NCBI GenBank assembly: GCA_028554645.1
Contig: JAQOOI010000057.1
Span: 248,001-312,000 of the forward strand
DNA: 64,000 bases
Source of the DNA: Omphalotus guepiniiformis
Taxonomy: Eukaryota > Basidiomycota > Agaricomycetes > Agaricales > Omphalotaceae
Reading direction: 5' to 3'
The notes beneath the pieces are model-generated. The model was not told the origin of the DNA. It saw nothing but the letters and a program-made list of their open reading frames with translations, and did no database searches. Position numbers and translations under genes: made by a program. The stretch's first letter is position 1. The number at the start of each line of letters is the position of its first letter. Positions 1 through 11,700 of the stretch are shown in pieces.

Positions 1-1
1 C

Positions 2-3000
2 ATCATTAACCTGTCAAACTATGATCTAATATTGGGCACACCATTCCTCTTTCAACACAAGGTCCTTATTGGCTTAAATGATTCCCGCGTAATAATCGGC
101 TCGGCGCCAGCCCTACCGATTGAAGGCGACCAAGTAAAAAATCTATCCTCTCGAGCTTTAGATTTGTTAAATGACGAACTAGAGCACGTACGAGACGAAA
201 TTATCGTGTATGCCTCTTCATTATTCATGAATGCTTCCGAAACGCAATTACCACCGCTGCGTGATATAAATCATGAGATCCCCTTGATTAATGAACAACT
301 AATAATCCCTTGGCGCCCCGCCCGGTGTCCTGAGCCTTTACGAGAACAATGGAATATCAAGCGGAATGCTTACTTACAAACAGGCCGATGGAAAGTCTCT
401 ACATCGAGGAATACTGTTCCGCTTCTGTGCATTCCTAAACCAAACCGCCCGAAGGATAAACCGGAGCTGCGGACGGTTATGGACCTTCGCGCTCGAAATG
501 CCAACACAAAGAAATTATCTGCCCCATTACCTATGATTGAAAGTGTATTACGGAGGGTCGCAAGTAAGCCTTGGCGTACTATAATAGACGGGCAAGACGC
601 TTACGAGCAGATCCGCATTATTCCCGAACACGTTGACCGTACTGGCTTTACAACACCTGATGGAAACATGGTCAGTTTAGTACTACAACAGGGTGACTGT
701 AACGCACCTGCTACTTATCAAGCTTTGATGAATCATATTTTCTCGGGGTATCTTGGTGTGTTTCTCGATGTCTACTTAGACGATATTATAATCTACTCGA
801 ACACGCTTGAAGAACACGTCCGACACTGTAGATTAGCAATCGACGTCTTACGCCGTGAAAAGCTTTACATCAGTAAAAAGAAAATGCAGGTCTTACCCAC
901 GGAATTGAAAATATTGGGACGAGTAATTGATGATAAGGGGATCCGCATGGATCCTGCAAAGGTCGATTCCGTGTTACATTGGAAAGTTCCTACAAATAAA
1001 GACCTTCTCCTCGGCTTCCTAGGCTCTGTTGGCTACTTAGCGGATGACATAGCTCGTATTCGTGTTCCTATGGGGATACTTCACGGTATCGCAGGTGCTT
1101 CAGTGCCTTTCCGTTGGTCTGAAATTCATCAACGTGCTTTCGAAGATATCAAACGCTACACTCACGAGTTTCGAAACCATTGTCGCAAACCCTTAGAATA
1201 TGGGGCTGATAAACCTCGCATAAATATTGTCACTGACGCGTGTAGTACTGGTATTAGTGGTTTAGTTTCACAAGGAAACGACTGGCGCACCACTCGCGTC
1301 GCAGCTTTCTTCTCGGCTAAATTAAACCCAGCACAGCAGAATTACGCAGTACATGAACAAGAAATGTTGGCCGGCGTCGAAACTATGCGTCGGCATCGGG
1401 ATATTCTGCAAGGTTGTAAATTCTTTTGGTACACGGACCACAAACCGCTCGTACACTTGCTACAACAGAAAACCTTAAGCGGTCGACAAGCTCGTTGGAT
1501 CCTCTTCGTTGCGGAATTTGATTTTGAAATTATTTATGTTCCTGGAATTGAAAATGTTCTTAGTGATGCCTTGTCTCGCTTATATTCCAACGACGCACCT
1601 GGGACAGTTCGCCACCCTTCTGAATATTCCATTTTTGACGACGAAGTAGACATGTCGTCGCCTTCTTCCTTAGTATCCATGCCTGTTTTTGTTGGACTAG
1701 AAGCGAACGCCATCTCGACGGAAGATTTACGACCACGCCCTAAACGTGTTGAGACGAGTCATCAGTTTGCGCGCCGTATGTCCAAGAAATTTCGCCTGCT
1801 TGGTCCCCGGCCTGTTGTAAATTCTGGGCCGTCAACGCTGTCTGATGCTCCTACCACCGCAGCTCCACACTCCGCTGAAATTCTGACCAATGGCTTGCCT
1901 ACCCGCGAACGCGAACTTCCTGCTGACAGCCGTCTGGGGAGCGGGAGTACGGATGAAAATATAGGAGACGACTCAGCAGAAACTGATGAAACAAACCCAG
2001 TACAATATGGACCCACAAACATTCCGCAAACAACACAGCCACAGCCGCCGGTTGATGAACAACCGATAACCGGATCGTTAATTAACATACTAAAAGATAA
2101 GATACCGAATTTTAATTTAGAATTTGCTATAACTCGAGGATATAATCTCGATCCGATTTTCAAAATTGTCATTGACAAACCAAAAGAATATCGCAATTTC
2201 TACTTTGACGGAAAAACTAAGTTATTATACATGAATAACAACGGCCGAAAACTTTTATGTATACCTGATGTAGTGGTCAACGGAAGAAACCTTCGAGAAA
2301 TCTTGATATCTGAAGCACATTCCTTATTAGCTCACCTCGGACCTTTAAAAACCGTAACATATCTAAGGGATCACGTATGGTGGAAAACAATGGTAACAAA
2401 TGTAAAAATATTTTGTGAAAGTTGCCCGACCTGCCAAAGAGGGAAGTCTTCGAACCAAAAACCCGGAGGTTTACTCCATTCACTCAAAGTTCCCTCGTAC
2501 CCTTGGGAAGCAATTGGTATCGACTTTGTGGGACCGCTACCTGAATCTAAAGATCGCGATGGTACTTACGATTCCATCACGGTGGTCATTGACTTGTTCA
2601 CTTCGATGGTGCATCTTATCGCTAGTCGAACAAATTACAAAGCCCGTCAAGTGGCCGAACTAGTATTTGCGGAGGTATACAAACTACATGGATTGCCGAA
2701 AAGGATAATATCTGATAGAGATGTACTATTTACAAGTACATTCTGGAAACACTTAAACTCATTAATAGGAGTACAATTAAATATGTCCAGTGCATATCAT
2801 CCAGAAAGTGATGGATCTACGGAACGCGCTAATCGTACCATTGTACAAATGATACGACAATGTATTGGATCTAATCAAAAGGACTGGGTATCCAAACTTC
2901 CCGCTATCGAGTTCGCCATTAATCTGGCACGTTCCGAAAGTACCGGCTTTTCTCCGTTTTTTCTCAATAGCGGACGAATGCCACGCTCTTTTATTTGGAA

Positions 3001-4501
3001 TTCACCCACAGACTCAGAATATCCTGGTGTCCGTGTGTTCGCCCAAAAAATACGCCAAGCAATACTAGAAGCCCATGACAGCATTATATCGGCTCGAGTT
3101 AAGCAGACTCGAAACGCTAACCGGAAACGTCGAGAAGCGCAATTTGATGAAAACGACTTAGTCTATATATCCACGAAAAACATACGATTCCCAAAGGGAC
3201 TTGTGAGAAAATTCGTGCCCAAGTACATTGGCCCCTACAAGATACTACGAAGATTCGGTAACGAATCATATTTGATTGAACTTCCGGTTCACTTGAAACA
3301 ACGAGGCGTCCATGATGTATTTCATTCCTCGCTACTCCGAGCACATGTACCTAACGATGATCGACTTTTCCCGGGTCGACTCGAAAATCAAATAGCTGAC
3401 TTCAATGACGAATCCGGGGAATGGGCTATTGATCACATATTGAACCATAAGGGTTCAGGTATAGACGCCGTTTTTGAAGTAAAATGGTCATCAGGCGATG
3501 TTACATGGCTTACTTATCACGAGTTAAGTGATCTTACGCCCTTGGCCGATTACTTCGAAGCCCTTGGAATCTCCAATGTCTCAGAACTCACCACCGGAAA
3601 TGGTGTGCCGCCCTCAGATGATCCTCAAATATATTTGGGTCAAGTATATTCTGAGGAGCGGGGCGTAGATTGTGGAAGAATTGGGATAGGAGAGGATGAA
3701 GAGTGGGAGGATATAAACGAGGTTTCCAATTCCTTCATTCATTGCCCAAACCCGCCGTCCTTGCAACCACTGTCCATCATGTCGTCTTCTTCCTCCTCAG
3801 TTACTCAGATGATTACCATCGAACTCATCAATCCTCATCTGGCCCAATTCCGTAATCCTATCACCAACAAGTCCACTATAGTCCACCGGGGCCAGTTCGA
3901 CAGGATCCTCTCTTTTGCCGCTGGTGTGCGTGATGGACGACACAGTCTGCGAAACCATACTGGCGAAGGTCCTGTCATGCCTGCTGGATACCGTGATGTC
4001 GCTGCCGCATTGGCTACTACTACCCACCTGAATTCTATCCCTTACTACGACTCTGCCCGGGCTAAAGACATTATTCCTGATTCAATCCCTGTTACGAATG
4101 ATGTCTATGGTCCTTGGGAACCGGACGCGCAGGTCCGTGGGTACATAGCCGAACAGGATACTCTCGGCCTCGTCAATGACAAACGACGTGCCCAGATCAT
4201 CATCAAGGACTTGGTGGATCAGCGAGGACGTGATGAGGCTCGAAGAGAGAGAAATAAAACCATGGCAGCACGACGACGAGCAGGCGAGCTACCTGCGAAT
4301 ACTTCGACTAATTCATTGCCCCCATTCAAAAAACGGAAGCTATTTACTAGTTCTCAACCTACTGCCACTTCCACCTCGGCATCTACCTCTTCCATATCCA
4401 CTTCTTCCTCCTCTAATTCTCAGGCTACGCTGCCTACTGTCGCCACCGATGATATTGACGTCGACGAGGATCATTTTATTGACGACGAGTCTAAGATTTG
4501 A
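2..4501 (+). CDS. Gypsy Pol polyprotein (protease end, RT, RNase H, integrase, chromo-like), 5' partial
   Basis: The frame is open from the first bases of the window, so the start is missing. Residue numbers count from base 32. The window opens in the protease tail (YDLILGTPF). RT follows, with catalytic YLDD at about residue 248 (near base 775). RNase H shows TDACSTG, an E in HEQEM, YTDHKP and SDALSR. After a low-complexity spacer of about 180 residues comes an H2C2 zinc finger (HSLLAH ... CPTC) and the integrase core with IDFVGP, SDRDVLF and an E in STERANR. A chromo-like domain (VKWSSGDVTWLTYHEL, near bases 3480-3530) ends the usual part. About 260 further residues follow, unusual for the family: serine-rich, with a basic KKRK stretch and an acidic end. 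The product would make cDNA and integrate it; chromo domains in related elements guide integration to chromatin. Confidence 0.92.
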   Translation: MINLSNYDLILGTPFLFQHKVLIGLNDSRVIIGSAPALPIEGDQVKNLSSRALDLLNDELEHVRDEIIVYASSLFMNASETQLPPLRDINHEIPLINEQLIIPWRPARCPEPLREQWNIKRNAYLQTGRWKVSTSRNTVPLLCIPKPNRPKDKPELRTVMDLRARNANTKKLSAPLPMIESVLRRVASKPWRTIIDGQDAYEQIRIIPEHVDRTGFTTPDGNMVSLVLQQGDCNAPATYQALMNHIFSGYLGVFLDVYLDDIIIYSNTLEEHVRHCRLAIDVLRREKLYISKKKMQVLPTELKILGRVIDDKGIRMDPAKVDSVLHWKVPTNKDLLLGFLGSVGYLADDIARIRVPMGILHGIAGASVPFRWSEIHQRAFEDIKRYTHEFRNHCRKPLEYGADKPRINIVTDACSTGISGLVSQGNDWRTTRVAAFFSAKLNPAQQNYAVHEQEMLAGVETMRRHRDILQGCKFFWYTDHKPLVHLLQQKTLSGRQARWILFVAEFDFEIIYVPGIENVLSDALSRLYSNDAPGTVRHPSEYSIFDDEVDMSSPSSLVSMPVFVGLEANAISTEDLRPRPKRVETSHQFARRMSKKFRLLGPRPVVNSGPSTLSDAPTTAAPHSAEILTNGLPTRERELPADSRLGSGSTDENIGDDSAETDETNPVQYGPTNIPQTTQPQPPVDEQPITGSLINILKDKIPNFNLEFAITRGYNLDPIFKIVIDKPKEYRNFYFDGKTKLLYMNNNGRKLLCIPDVVVNGRNLREILISEAHSLLAHLGPLKTVTYLRDHVWWKTMVTNVKIFCESCPTCQRGKSSNQKPGGLLHSLKVPSYPWEAIGIDFVGPLPESKDRDGTYDSITVVIDLFTSMVHLIASRTNYKARQVAELVFAEVYKLHGLPKRIISDRDVLFTSTFWKHLNSLIGVQLNMSSAYHPESDGSTERANRTIVQMIRQCIGSNQKDWVSKLPAIEFAINLARSESTGFSPFFLNSGRMPRSFIWNSPTDSEYPGVRVFAQKIRQAILEAHDSIISARVKQTRNANRKRREAQFDENDLVYISTKNIRFPKGLVRKFVPKYIGPYKILRRFGNESYLIELPVHLKQRGVHDVFHSSLLRAHVPNDDRLFPGRLENQIADFNDESGEWAIDHILNHKGSGIDAVFEVKWSSGDVTWLTYHELSDLTPLADYFEALGISNVSELTTGNGVPPSDDPQIYLGQVYSEERGVDCGRIGIGEDEEWEDINEVSNSFIHCPNPPSLQPLSIMSSSSSSVTQMITIELINPHLAQFRNPITNKSTIVHRGQFDRILSFAAGVRDGRHSLRNHTGEGPVMPAGYRDVAAALATTTHLNSIPYYDSARAKDIIPDSIPVTNDVYGPWEPDAQVRGYIAEQDTLGLVNDKRRAQIIIKDLVDQRGRDEARRERNKTMAARRRAGELPANTSTNSLPPFKKRKLFTSSQPTATSTSASTSSISTSSSSNSQATLPTVATDDIDVDEDHFIDDESKI

Positions 4502-4533
4502 GTGCCTCACCATGATAGGCACTGGGGGGCGTA

Positions 4534-4950
4534 TGTAACCCTCGGCCGACTTTCGGCCGACAACACTCGAAGTACCCATCTCCGTTCATAACCATCTTCG
4601 TTCCGTTCACCATTTTACTCCACCCATTCCGAATTCACTCGATGCTCACTCTCGTATACTCAATTACAGTACAATTTTACTATTCATTTACATTCCTTCT
4701 TCGCCCGAAGTAATTCATTATCTAAGTCTCCTATATCTTAGCAACTTAGGTATAAAAGTAGCTCGCCCACTGTATGAATCCAGTAGTCTACTGTTCTGAA
4801 TTGATCTGTCCTTACACCGGTCACTTCTGGTTTGACTCTCTGAACTTTTCCGTGTGTCGTCGCGCTTAGTAATAAGCCTGCCGTCACACTGAGCATACAC
4901 TGCTATGTATAAGGTTTGATGCAACTGAATAGTCCCGGGGACGACCTACA
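4534..4950 (+). repeat. 3' LTR of the Gypsy element
   Basis: It starts with TGTAACCCTCGGCC directly after a G-rich polypurine stretch and is taken to end with CTACA at 4950, giving TG...CA ends. A TATA-like GGTATAAAAG lies at about 4749 and would be the U3 promoter. The right edge is the weakest part because no second LTR is visible for comparison. Confidence 0.65.
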
Positions 4951-5309
4951 CATATCAATGATATCTTACACATATAGATGTGTACCATACCGTGTACATA
5001 GAACAAAGATGATCAGTTTCGAGTGACACGTCCACGAAGCCACTCTGTTTACTTACATATGAGCTCATCGAGCTCTCGAAACAGTAAAAAGAGGTACGTA
5101 CTGCTGACCGACGCTGCCGACTCGTCGGTATTTAACAATACCGTGGCTGACTCTGAGGAGGAAGCTGCGACGGGAAGTTAAAATACCAGAAAAGAAGGAA
5201 TCATTCGGTCCAGATCCCCTCTACCTAGAACATGCTTCGTATCTGTTGGCAGGAGGCCTGAAAAGGCTCCCTTGGCGTCTCATCTGAGGTCTGAGTCATC
5301 GGCATCACA
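4951..5309. other. Intergenic DNA between LTR and foldback element
   Basis: No open frame with coding character and no RNA gene was recognised. It begins with short repeats of a CACATAT type just past the LTR and contains nothing else I can name. Confidence 0.5.
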
Positions 5310-5999
5310 GCTGTGGGCAAAGAGTTTTTGCGTGGGATTTTCGGAGGGTAAAAACTACTCGCGTTTGCGGCGGATTTTTGGAAGGGAAAAAGACTTTGTT
5401 TTTGTAAAATATCTCATAGATGAAAATGTGAAGATTCAATAAGATTTTTACAGGAGTAGAATTACAAATCTTTACTAAAATTTAGGCAAAGAAAAATTCA
5501 ACTGAAGGAACAAATTTTTGCCTTTGTTTTATGCTCAGTAAAAAGAGTTAATTTTGCCCTGTTTTCTGCCTCGTAAAAGGGTCGCGTTTTTGCTGAGCGA
5601 AAGCTCTGAAAAAATAAAGAAATTCTCACAAGTTTTTGCAAATAAATCGCCTAATATGGTAATTTCCCGATTTCCGGCAGGCGAAAACTGGACATTTTTC
5701 TGGAGCATTCCCTCAGCAAAAACACGGCGCTTTTACGAGGCAGAAAAAAAGGCAAATATTATTCCTTTCTACATACATAAAACAAAGGGAAAAATTTGTT
5801 TTTTCAGTTGCATTTTTCTTTGTCTAAATTTTAGTAAAAATTTGTAATTCTACTCCTGTAAAAATCTCATTGAATCTTCACATTTTCATCTATGAAATAT
5901 TGCACAAAAACAAAGTCTTTTTCCCTTCTAAAAATCCGCCACAAACGCGAGTAGTTTTTACCCTCCGAAAATCCCACGCAAAAACTCTTGGCCCACAGC
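5310..5999. mobile_element. 690-bp foldback (palindromic) non-autonomous element
   Basis: The two halves are inverted copies over almost the whole length. The left end GCTGTGGGCAAAGAG matches the reverse of the right end CTCTTGGCCCACAGC. Inner blocks also match: TTTTTGCGTGGGATTTTCGG near the left end, the ACAGGAGTAGAATTACAAAT block (about 5450/5850), and TTTTCTGCCTCGTAAAAG near the centre. The unpaired middle is only roughly 100 bp. A 97-codon open frame inside (5554-5847) is antisense-symmetric sequence, not a gene. No clear target-site duplication was found at the edges, so the superfamily is unassigned. Confidence 0.8.
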
Positions 6000-6122
6000 A
6001 GTGCATCCGGACGAGGGATATCACGTGATGACCCTTCTTTCACCCAGGTATTGATTACCTAATACTTACGCGCTTTACTTCCTTTCCTCTACCTCCTCTT
6101 CCCCCCCTTTTGCGCTCTGCCC

Positions 6123-7240
6123 ATGTCGTTTCCTGAGACACTGAGCACGGTCCTTCCGCAAAAAAGAAAAGTCGAAAACGAAGAATCGCCCATACATACG
6201 ACACTCGCCGAAGAAAAGCCCTCTACCAGCGACATCCACAACACGAAAGTGACACCTCCGAAACTTCGACGTATTTTCGAGAAATACTCTGATGGAAGTT
6301 TGGGAATGAGTTTGTATTCGGATACCTCTAGGTCTGAAGTGGTTGAGGAACAATGTATGAGGTGCGTTTGTTGTAATAATTTACTGGTAGATAATCTTAC
6401 TTACGGGGGGTGGCACGAAAAACCCTATAGCAATCCTCCCGCTGCTACGGTGGAAGAGGTCGTCGCATCTGTGAAGCCGAAGAAAGCACGATCAACTTCA
6501 GCTCAAGTACTTCGTGCCAACTTTCTACAGAGGGATTCGATTGCTAGGGTGGATGAGAAACCGTTTATTGACAAGATCGACGAGTCAGAAGAAGAGAATG
6601 TGCCTGCTTCCGTGTAAGTGGCCACTATATGCACCCCAAATCTCCTCCTATGACGAAGAAACTGATTTGGTTGATTCAAAAGGCCACCGACTGATGAGGC
6701 CGATGCCGGATCTCTCAATATCCCGAGAAATCTTCGCTCTCATTCACGCAATCATAAAGGCAAGAAACGTCCTAACCCTCCCAAGGACACCTCCACTCCC
6801 CCGACAACGACCACGACGACGGCGGTGGCGACAGTGAAGACTGATGGGACCACGACCAAAGAAACCACGCCTGCGGAACCGGCGCCAAACCCAGAGCCGA
6901 TACAACCCTACAAGAAACTACCATGTCGTGGAGACGGTATCGAGAAACGGATAGCAAAACTCAAAGCCGACCCATGGAGTGACGCCACCAAATTGACACC
7001 CAAAAGCGTTTACTGTATTGGGTGTCAGAAACACGTTAGTTTGGATAAGAGATTTGATTATTATCCTGGATTTTGGGAGACGCATAAGCGCCGATGCCCG
7101 TATGTTCAGGCAGGGTCGATTAAAGGCGCGGAGAATGCAGTGAGTTACTGATTTCTGGCGTCTGAGACAATACCCCTGTCTGAGCTACTGAATTGTTTTC
7201 GGTATAGTCTGGCGATGGTGCGGCTTCTTCTCCTTCTTGA
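6123..7240 (+). CDS. Hypothetical protein with two Cys-rich zinc-binding-like segments
   Basis: Three exons join cleanly: 6123-6613, 6683-7139 and 7208-7240. Introns are GTAAGT...AAAAG and GTGAGT...TATAG, and the third exon gives ten codons and a stop. Near residue 80 there is CMRCVCC. Near the C terminus CIGCQKH ... THKRRCPY forms a C-x2-C...H-x3-C pattern preceded by a basic and acidic low-complexity linker rich in Thr and Pro. Such a C-terminal CxxC/HxxxC module is frequent in uncharacterised mushroom proteins; I know no function for it. The gene sits 120 bp right of the foldback element, so part of its promoter may have been replaced or moved by that insertion. No paralog is seen in the window. 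Confidence 0.7.
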
Positions 7241-8745
7241 AATTGTGCTCGTCATATCCTTTTCTTGAGACAGTGAGTAATCGTTTCTGTCTGTCGCGGT
7301 ACGTATTACGTCTGACGTTGACCATGACTGTTGCAGTCGATATCAACACTTTGGACAGCGGGATTGTGAAATCCCGCGGCTATGCTCTTCCTCATTGCTA
7401 CCCTTCTACATATCGTTATTTCCAGGGACGATCAACACATTGCATTTATGGAGTGGTCGGGTCGAGGTTCATGATGCATACAAAGTGCATAGTATGAACA
7501 CCGGCGTGATTTTAGGGCGCTTGGATAGATCTGTGGCTATTCACAGCCCACCCATTGAGTCGGTGAATCAAAGATTGGGGATAGTTCAGCGTTTGTGTTT
7601 TCTTTTTTTGTATTACTTCGCAGTTAGAAGCCATTGGTAGGTTAGTGTAGTGTACACGTAGTAGCATTAGTATTAGCACTTTATAAATGAATAAGCACAA
7701 CATGTATTTTTGGATTCACGTTCTCAGTGTGAACTTTTGGCTGAGGGTAGTATGGTAGTAATTATCGAGCTGTGCTGCACTTATTGGGCTTTCATTGCCA
7801 TTGGTGGTCACACTTATTGGGCTTTCATTGCCATTGGTGGTCATGGTAGCGATTGTCAAAAGGAGTCAAAGCGTATATTCTACCGGCCCGGCTTTCCGAA
7901 TGTGCCAGCAAAAATGCCTCACTCGACGCCCTGCGAATGCTTCTAGCTCAATTTTGGCTGTCATAAACGGTCTTTCACCACGTCTTCAGACTCTTCTTCA
8001 TTCGAAGCGAAATTATGATCTAGTCGTGATGAGTTTCTGTTTAGTGAAATGGTAAGGTTCAAGTTCGTCAAATTTTCAAACCTATTTTTTATCTTCTATT
8101 TTCAACGATGAAAACTTATTGATTTCAGAATCAGCTTGTTCCAAGCTCCAACCAGAGACGGGACGCTCTTGTGGGGCCCCTGCACCTTATACTCCTGGTC
8201 TCCTCGTCGGAATGTCTCTTGAATATATATACTGAAAAAGTATCGAGATGAGTGTCAGAAAAAGGACGTTGAGCTCAGTGTACGCATTCGTATTCCTTAG
8301 CTCTCTGCAATAACACTAACTCGATGATTCATGCAGTGGCCTTCAATTGTTTTCGCGAAAATCCCTCTTGTGATGCTCGACGTCCCATAGGAGTCAACGT
8401 GAAGCGCAAGTATGTGCTCTGTTCCCCGTAGTGCCAACGGTACAATGTGGTGAAAAGGAAGAGAAGACATACGGAACATGCTTTACAATAGCAAAGGTGC
8501 GTCTATCACCTCCTTTGTCAGCTCTAAAGTCTGTTCATTCGACTCTTTAGAGCCTCGATGATGCCTGAGCAACGCGAGCCACTATTTCTTGTTCGGTCCC
8601 GTACGCCACCACTGTCATTGGACTGCATCCATGACCCGCTTGCAAACTCTTATTCCATCTTTTACAAGGCGTAACTAACGCACTCTATCCATCTTCGTGT
8701 TGGGGACGCGGTCATGACTACTATACGATACATACAATGATAAAA
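7241..8745. other. 1.5-kb intergenic region
   Basis: No convincing coding exon or RNA gene was seen. It contains a direct tandem duplication of about 30 bp (TTATTGGGCTTTCATTGCCA and following bases, twice within 7780-7845). It lies between the 3' ends of the zinc-finger-like gene and the cation ATPase gene, so it should hold both terminators. Confidence 0.5.
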
Positions 8746-11700
8746 CTATTCTGAACGCCACTTCAACGAGGAGTACCACTTCTTACTCCTAACAAATACT
8801 TTCCACAACTCGCATGAAACGATGAATACTAGAGTCATTCCAAAGACAACTCCCCACTCCCAATCAATCCCCCTCTGGTAAAACACTCGAGTGTTTAACC
8901 CGGGGACGTATATAGCAATCGGCACGCTGGCCGCACCGAGCACGACCGACCTGTGTAAATAGAACATTAGCTATAAGGAATGATGGCTCATGAGGAGAAT
9001 GCAACGCACCAAAACAGTACTTGATTGCTCCATAAATCGACTAAGAATGACTGATTCGGAGTGATATTGAATAGAGGACGATCCAACGACTTCAACTCCC
9101 AGGCATAGTAAAGGATGCAGAAAATAAGTGTAGCAAACACAGTCGAGCGTCCACGAAACACAGCTTGGCAAGCGTCAGGGTCAATACCGCTGTTGCATTC
9201 GTGCCCGAGGTCTCCTGAATATCTACCCCAAACAACAACGACAAACTACCAGGTAACATAAGCATCGTGCATTTCAGAGGGAGGAAAGGTCACGCACACT
9301 TGCAAAGGACGTTGCCCCCATCACCAAGCCATAGAAAACACAGTCAATGATGACCGGCACAGTGAAGATACCAGCCTTGGTACTATGAGGAGGGCGATGC
9401 ATGACATTGGCCGCCGCTTTTTCAAGACCAAGTCCGAAAGCAGGTGGGCTAGAACCGCGAATGAAAGAATGAGTAGACGTTTGGGCTGATATGAGAATTC
9501 CAACGCACCTTGATGTAATCATATTGATCCATAGCACAGCCAACGGCGACAGCGGAAAGACTGACTCTCCAGCATCGTCTTTAAAGGCCAACCCAACCAC
9601 CAGTAACAGTACTTCCCCAATATTCACACTCAAAAGGTGTAACACGAAACGTTGAATATTATCGAAAACCCGCCGTCCTTCACTAATCGCCGACCGAATA
9701 GAATCAAAGTTATCATCGGTGAGGACAAGATCCGAAGCGTCTTTCGCAACGTCAGACCCGTCCAAACCCATAGCGATGCCAACCGGAGCAAGCGAAAGAG
9801 CAGGGGCGTCGTTGACTCCGTCACCAGTCATAGCCAGGAACTTCCCTCGTCGATGACCAGCTTCTATCATTCGCACTTTAGTTTCAGGTGCACACCGAGC
9901 AATGACGAGCGGCAGCTCAGGAAGAGCATCAATTTCTTCATCGGTGAGTTTATTAAACTCTGTAGCCTAGAGAAAATAGGAAATCAACACGAAGATGAAG
10001 TTGGATCAGGAGCGAGCTTACCGTCATGATGGCACCTCTGGGGGCATCCGGTCTGACAATTTCTATCTCCTTTGCAATAGCTGTAGCTGTCGCGACATGG
10101 TCTCCAGTCAACCTAAACAGAGGCGTCAGCAGGAGTAGGGAAATGTTATAAAAATTACGCACATATGCACTGTAATACTCGCATCTTTACATGCTCTCAC
10201 AGCAACAATACTCTCGGGACGCGGGGGGTCATAAATACCCACCAGCCCGATTAAAACAAAGTCCTTCTCTACTTCCTCTCTAGTGAGCTGGGCTAACATC
10301 CTATTGACTGGGTTAACGCTAGGGGTAGCCGTGGGCGTAGAAGACGTGCAAGAGAAAGTGTCGTCTAGCTCTTTCGCGTGCATCTGAACATCCACCCTCC
10401 TAGAAGCCAAAGCAAGAACACGAAGCCCTTGAGCTGCAATGTCTTCCATTGAGGCCAAGATGTGGGAACGAGCCTCATCATCGAGGGGGGAAACATGAGT
10501 ATGCGTGTCGAGTTCAGCGGTGGCAGTGCCATTCTTCAGATATGACACGCTGGCGTCTAATACCCTCTCGACAGCACCTTTGAGTAGGAAAAGAGGTATG
10601 GAGGGGTTGTCTCGATCGACGTAAACCGTGGACATGCGTTTCAGCGAAGAGTCGAAAGGGAACTCCGCTCTGAGTTGATAGCGATTTGATTGGAACGCTG
10701 CGGAAGTTGAGATTTTCTCGTCGGTTGAATCATGATGATCATGTTTCTGCTTCGCATCGTCCGAGTCGCTGACTAGCGCTGGTCTGCCCATGCCAAGTTT
10801 ATGGGCGAAAACTTGAAGAGCCACTTCGGTAGGATCTCCTGTACTGGTCCATCGACCTTCCTTATTCTTCCCAATCCTGAAATGGCACAGTAAGTTTGCG
10901 CTCGTCACCATTATATGGGACAGTAACTCACGTAGCAACGTTGCACAATGAAGCGATAGTCACCAGCCCCTTCAATCCATCATCTACCGCCGCAGGATCA
11001 ACAATGACTTCCTTTTCATGTTCACTATTGTTCGTCGAACTAGCTTCAGTAGGAGAATCGGTTACGTCTGCAGAACCAACTTCAACTTTGGGACAGATCT
11101 TCTCAAACACTCGACCCTCAGGATTCAGAGCTTCAGGGCCAGATTCGACTGTGATCTCACGAGGTAGAGAGTCAGACGACGGTATCCATATCTTCTTTAC
11201 AATCATTTTTCCCTGAGTGAGTGTGCCTGTCTTGTCCGAACAGATATCCCTATATTGCGAAGAGTAAGAAACAATGCAAAGAATACACCGATGCGATAGA
11301 AGACTCACGTAACACCCCCTAGCGCCTCTAAAGCATTCAACTTTCTGACTATGACACGTTGCTTCGCCATTCGACTCGTACCCACTGACATAGTGATAGT
11401 CAAGACGGCGATGAGACTTTCTGGGATGACAGCAATAGCCAGTGCAATGGCGTAAATCGCGACTTCATTGTTGACTTGAAACTAGATGTCGACGTAAGCT
11501 GTGGCGACTTCGATAAACGCAAGGTGAAGACTTACACGGGCAACGCCGAATACGATAATGGCCAATCTGAATCGACAAAGTCAGAAAGACGAAAGCAGAT
11601 CAGACAGCGGCACTCACATGACAGCTACGAGAAACAGAATGTAGGCAAGTTTGCTCAACCTACGGACACTGATCAGACAATGCCTATGACAGCGGAGAAG

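Larger units (their letters stand above)
1..4950 (+). mobile_element. Ty3/Gypsy LTR retrotransposon, 5' part outside window
   Basis: The stretch holds the end of a protease, then reverse transcriptase, RNase H, integrase and a chromo-like domain in one open frame (2-4501). A G-rich polypurine stretch (about 4520-4531) and a TG-starting LTR at 4534 follow. RT before integrase is the Gypsy order, not Copia. The 5' LTR, gag and most of the protease lie left of the window, so LTR-LTR identity and target-site duplication cannot be judged. The pol frame has no internal stop over 4.5 kb, which suggests a young and possibly still active copy. Confidence 0.93.

Noticed and set aside
1762..2196. 144-codon minus-strand frame inside the Gypsy pol
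   Set aside because: Antisense shadow over the low-complexity spacer between RNase H and integrase.
5554..5847. 97-codon frame inside the foldback element
   Set aside because: It covers both arms of the palindrome; no protein signature.
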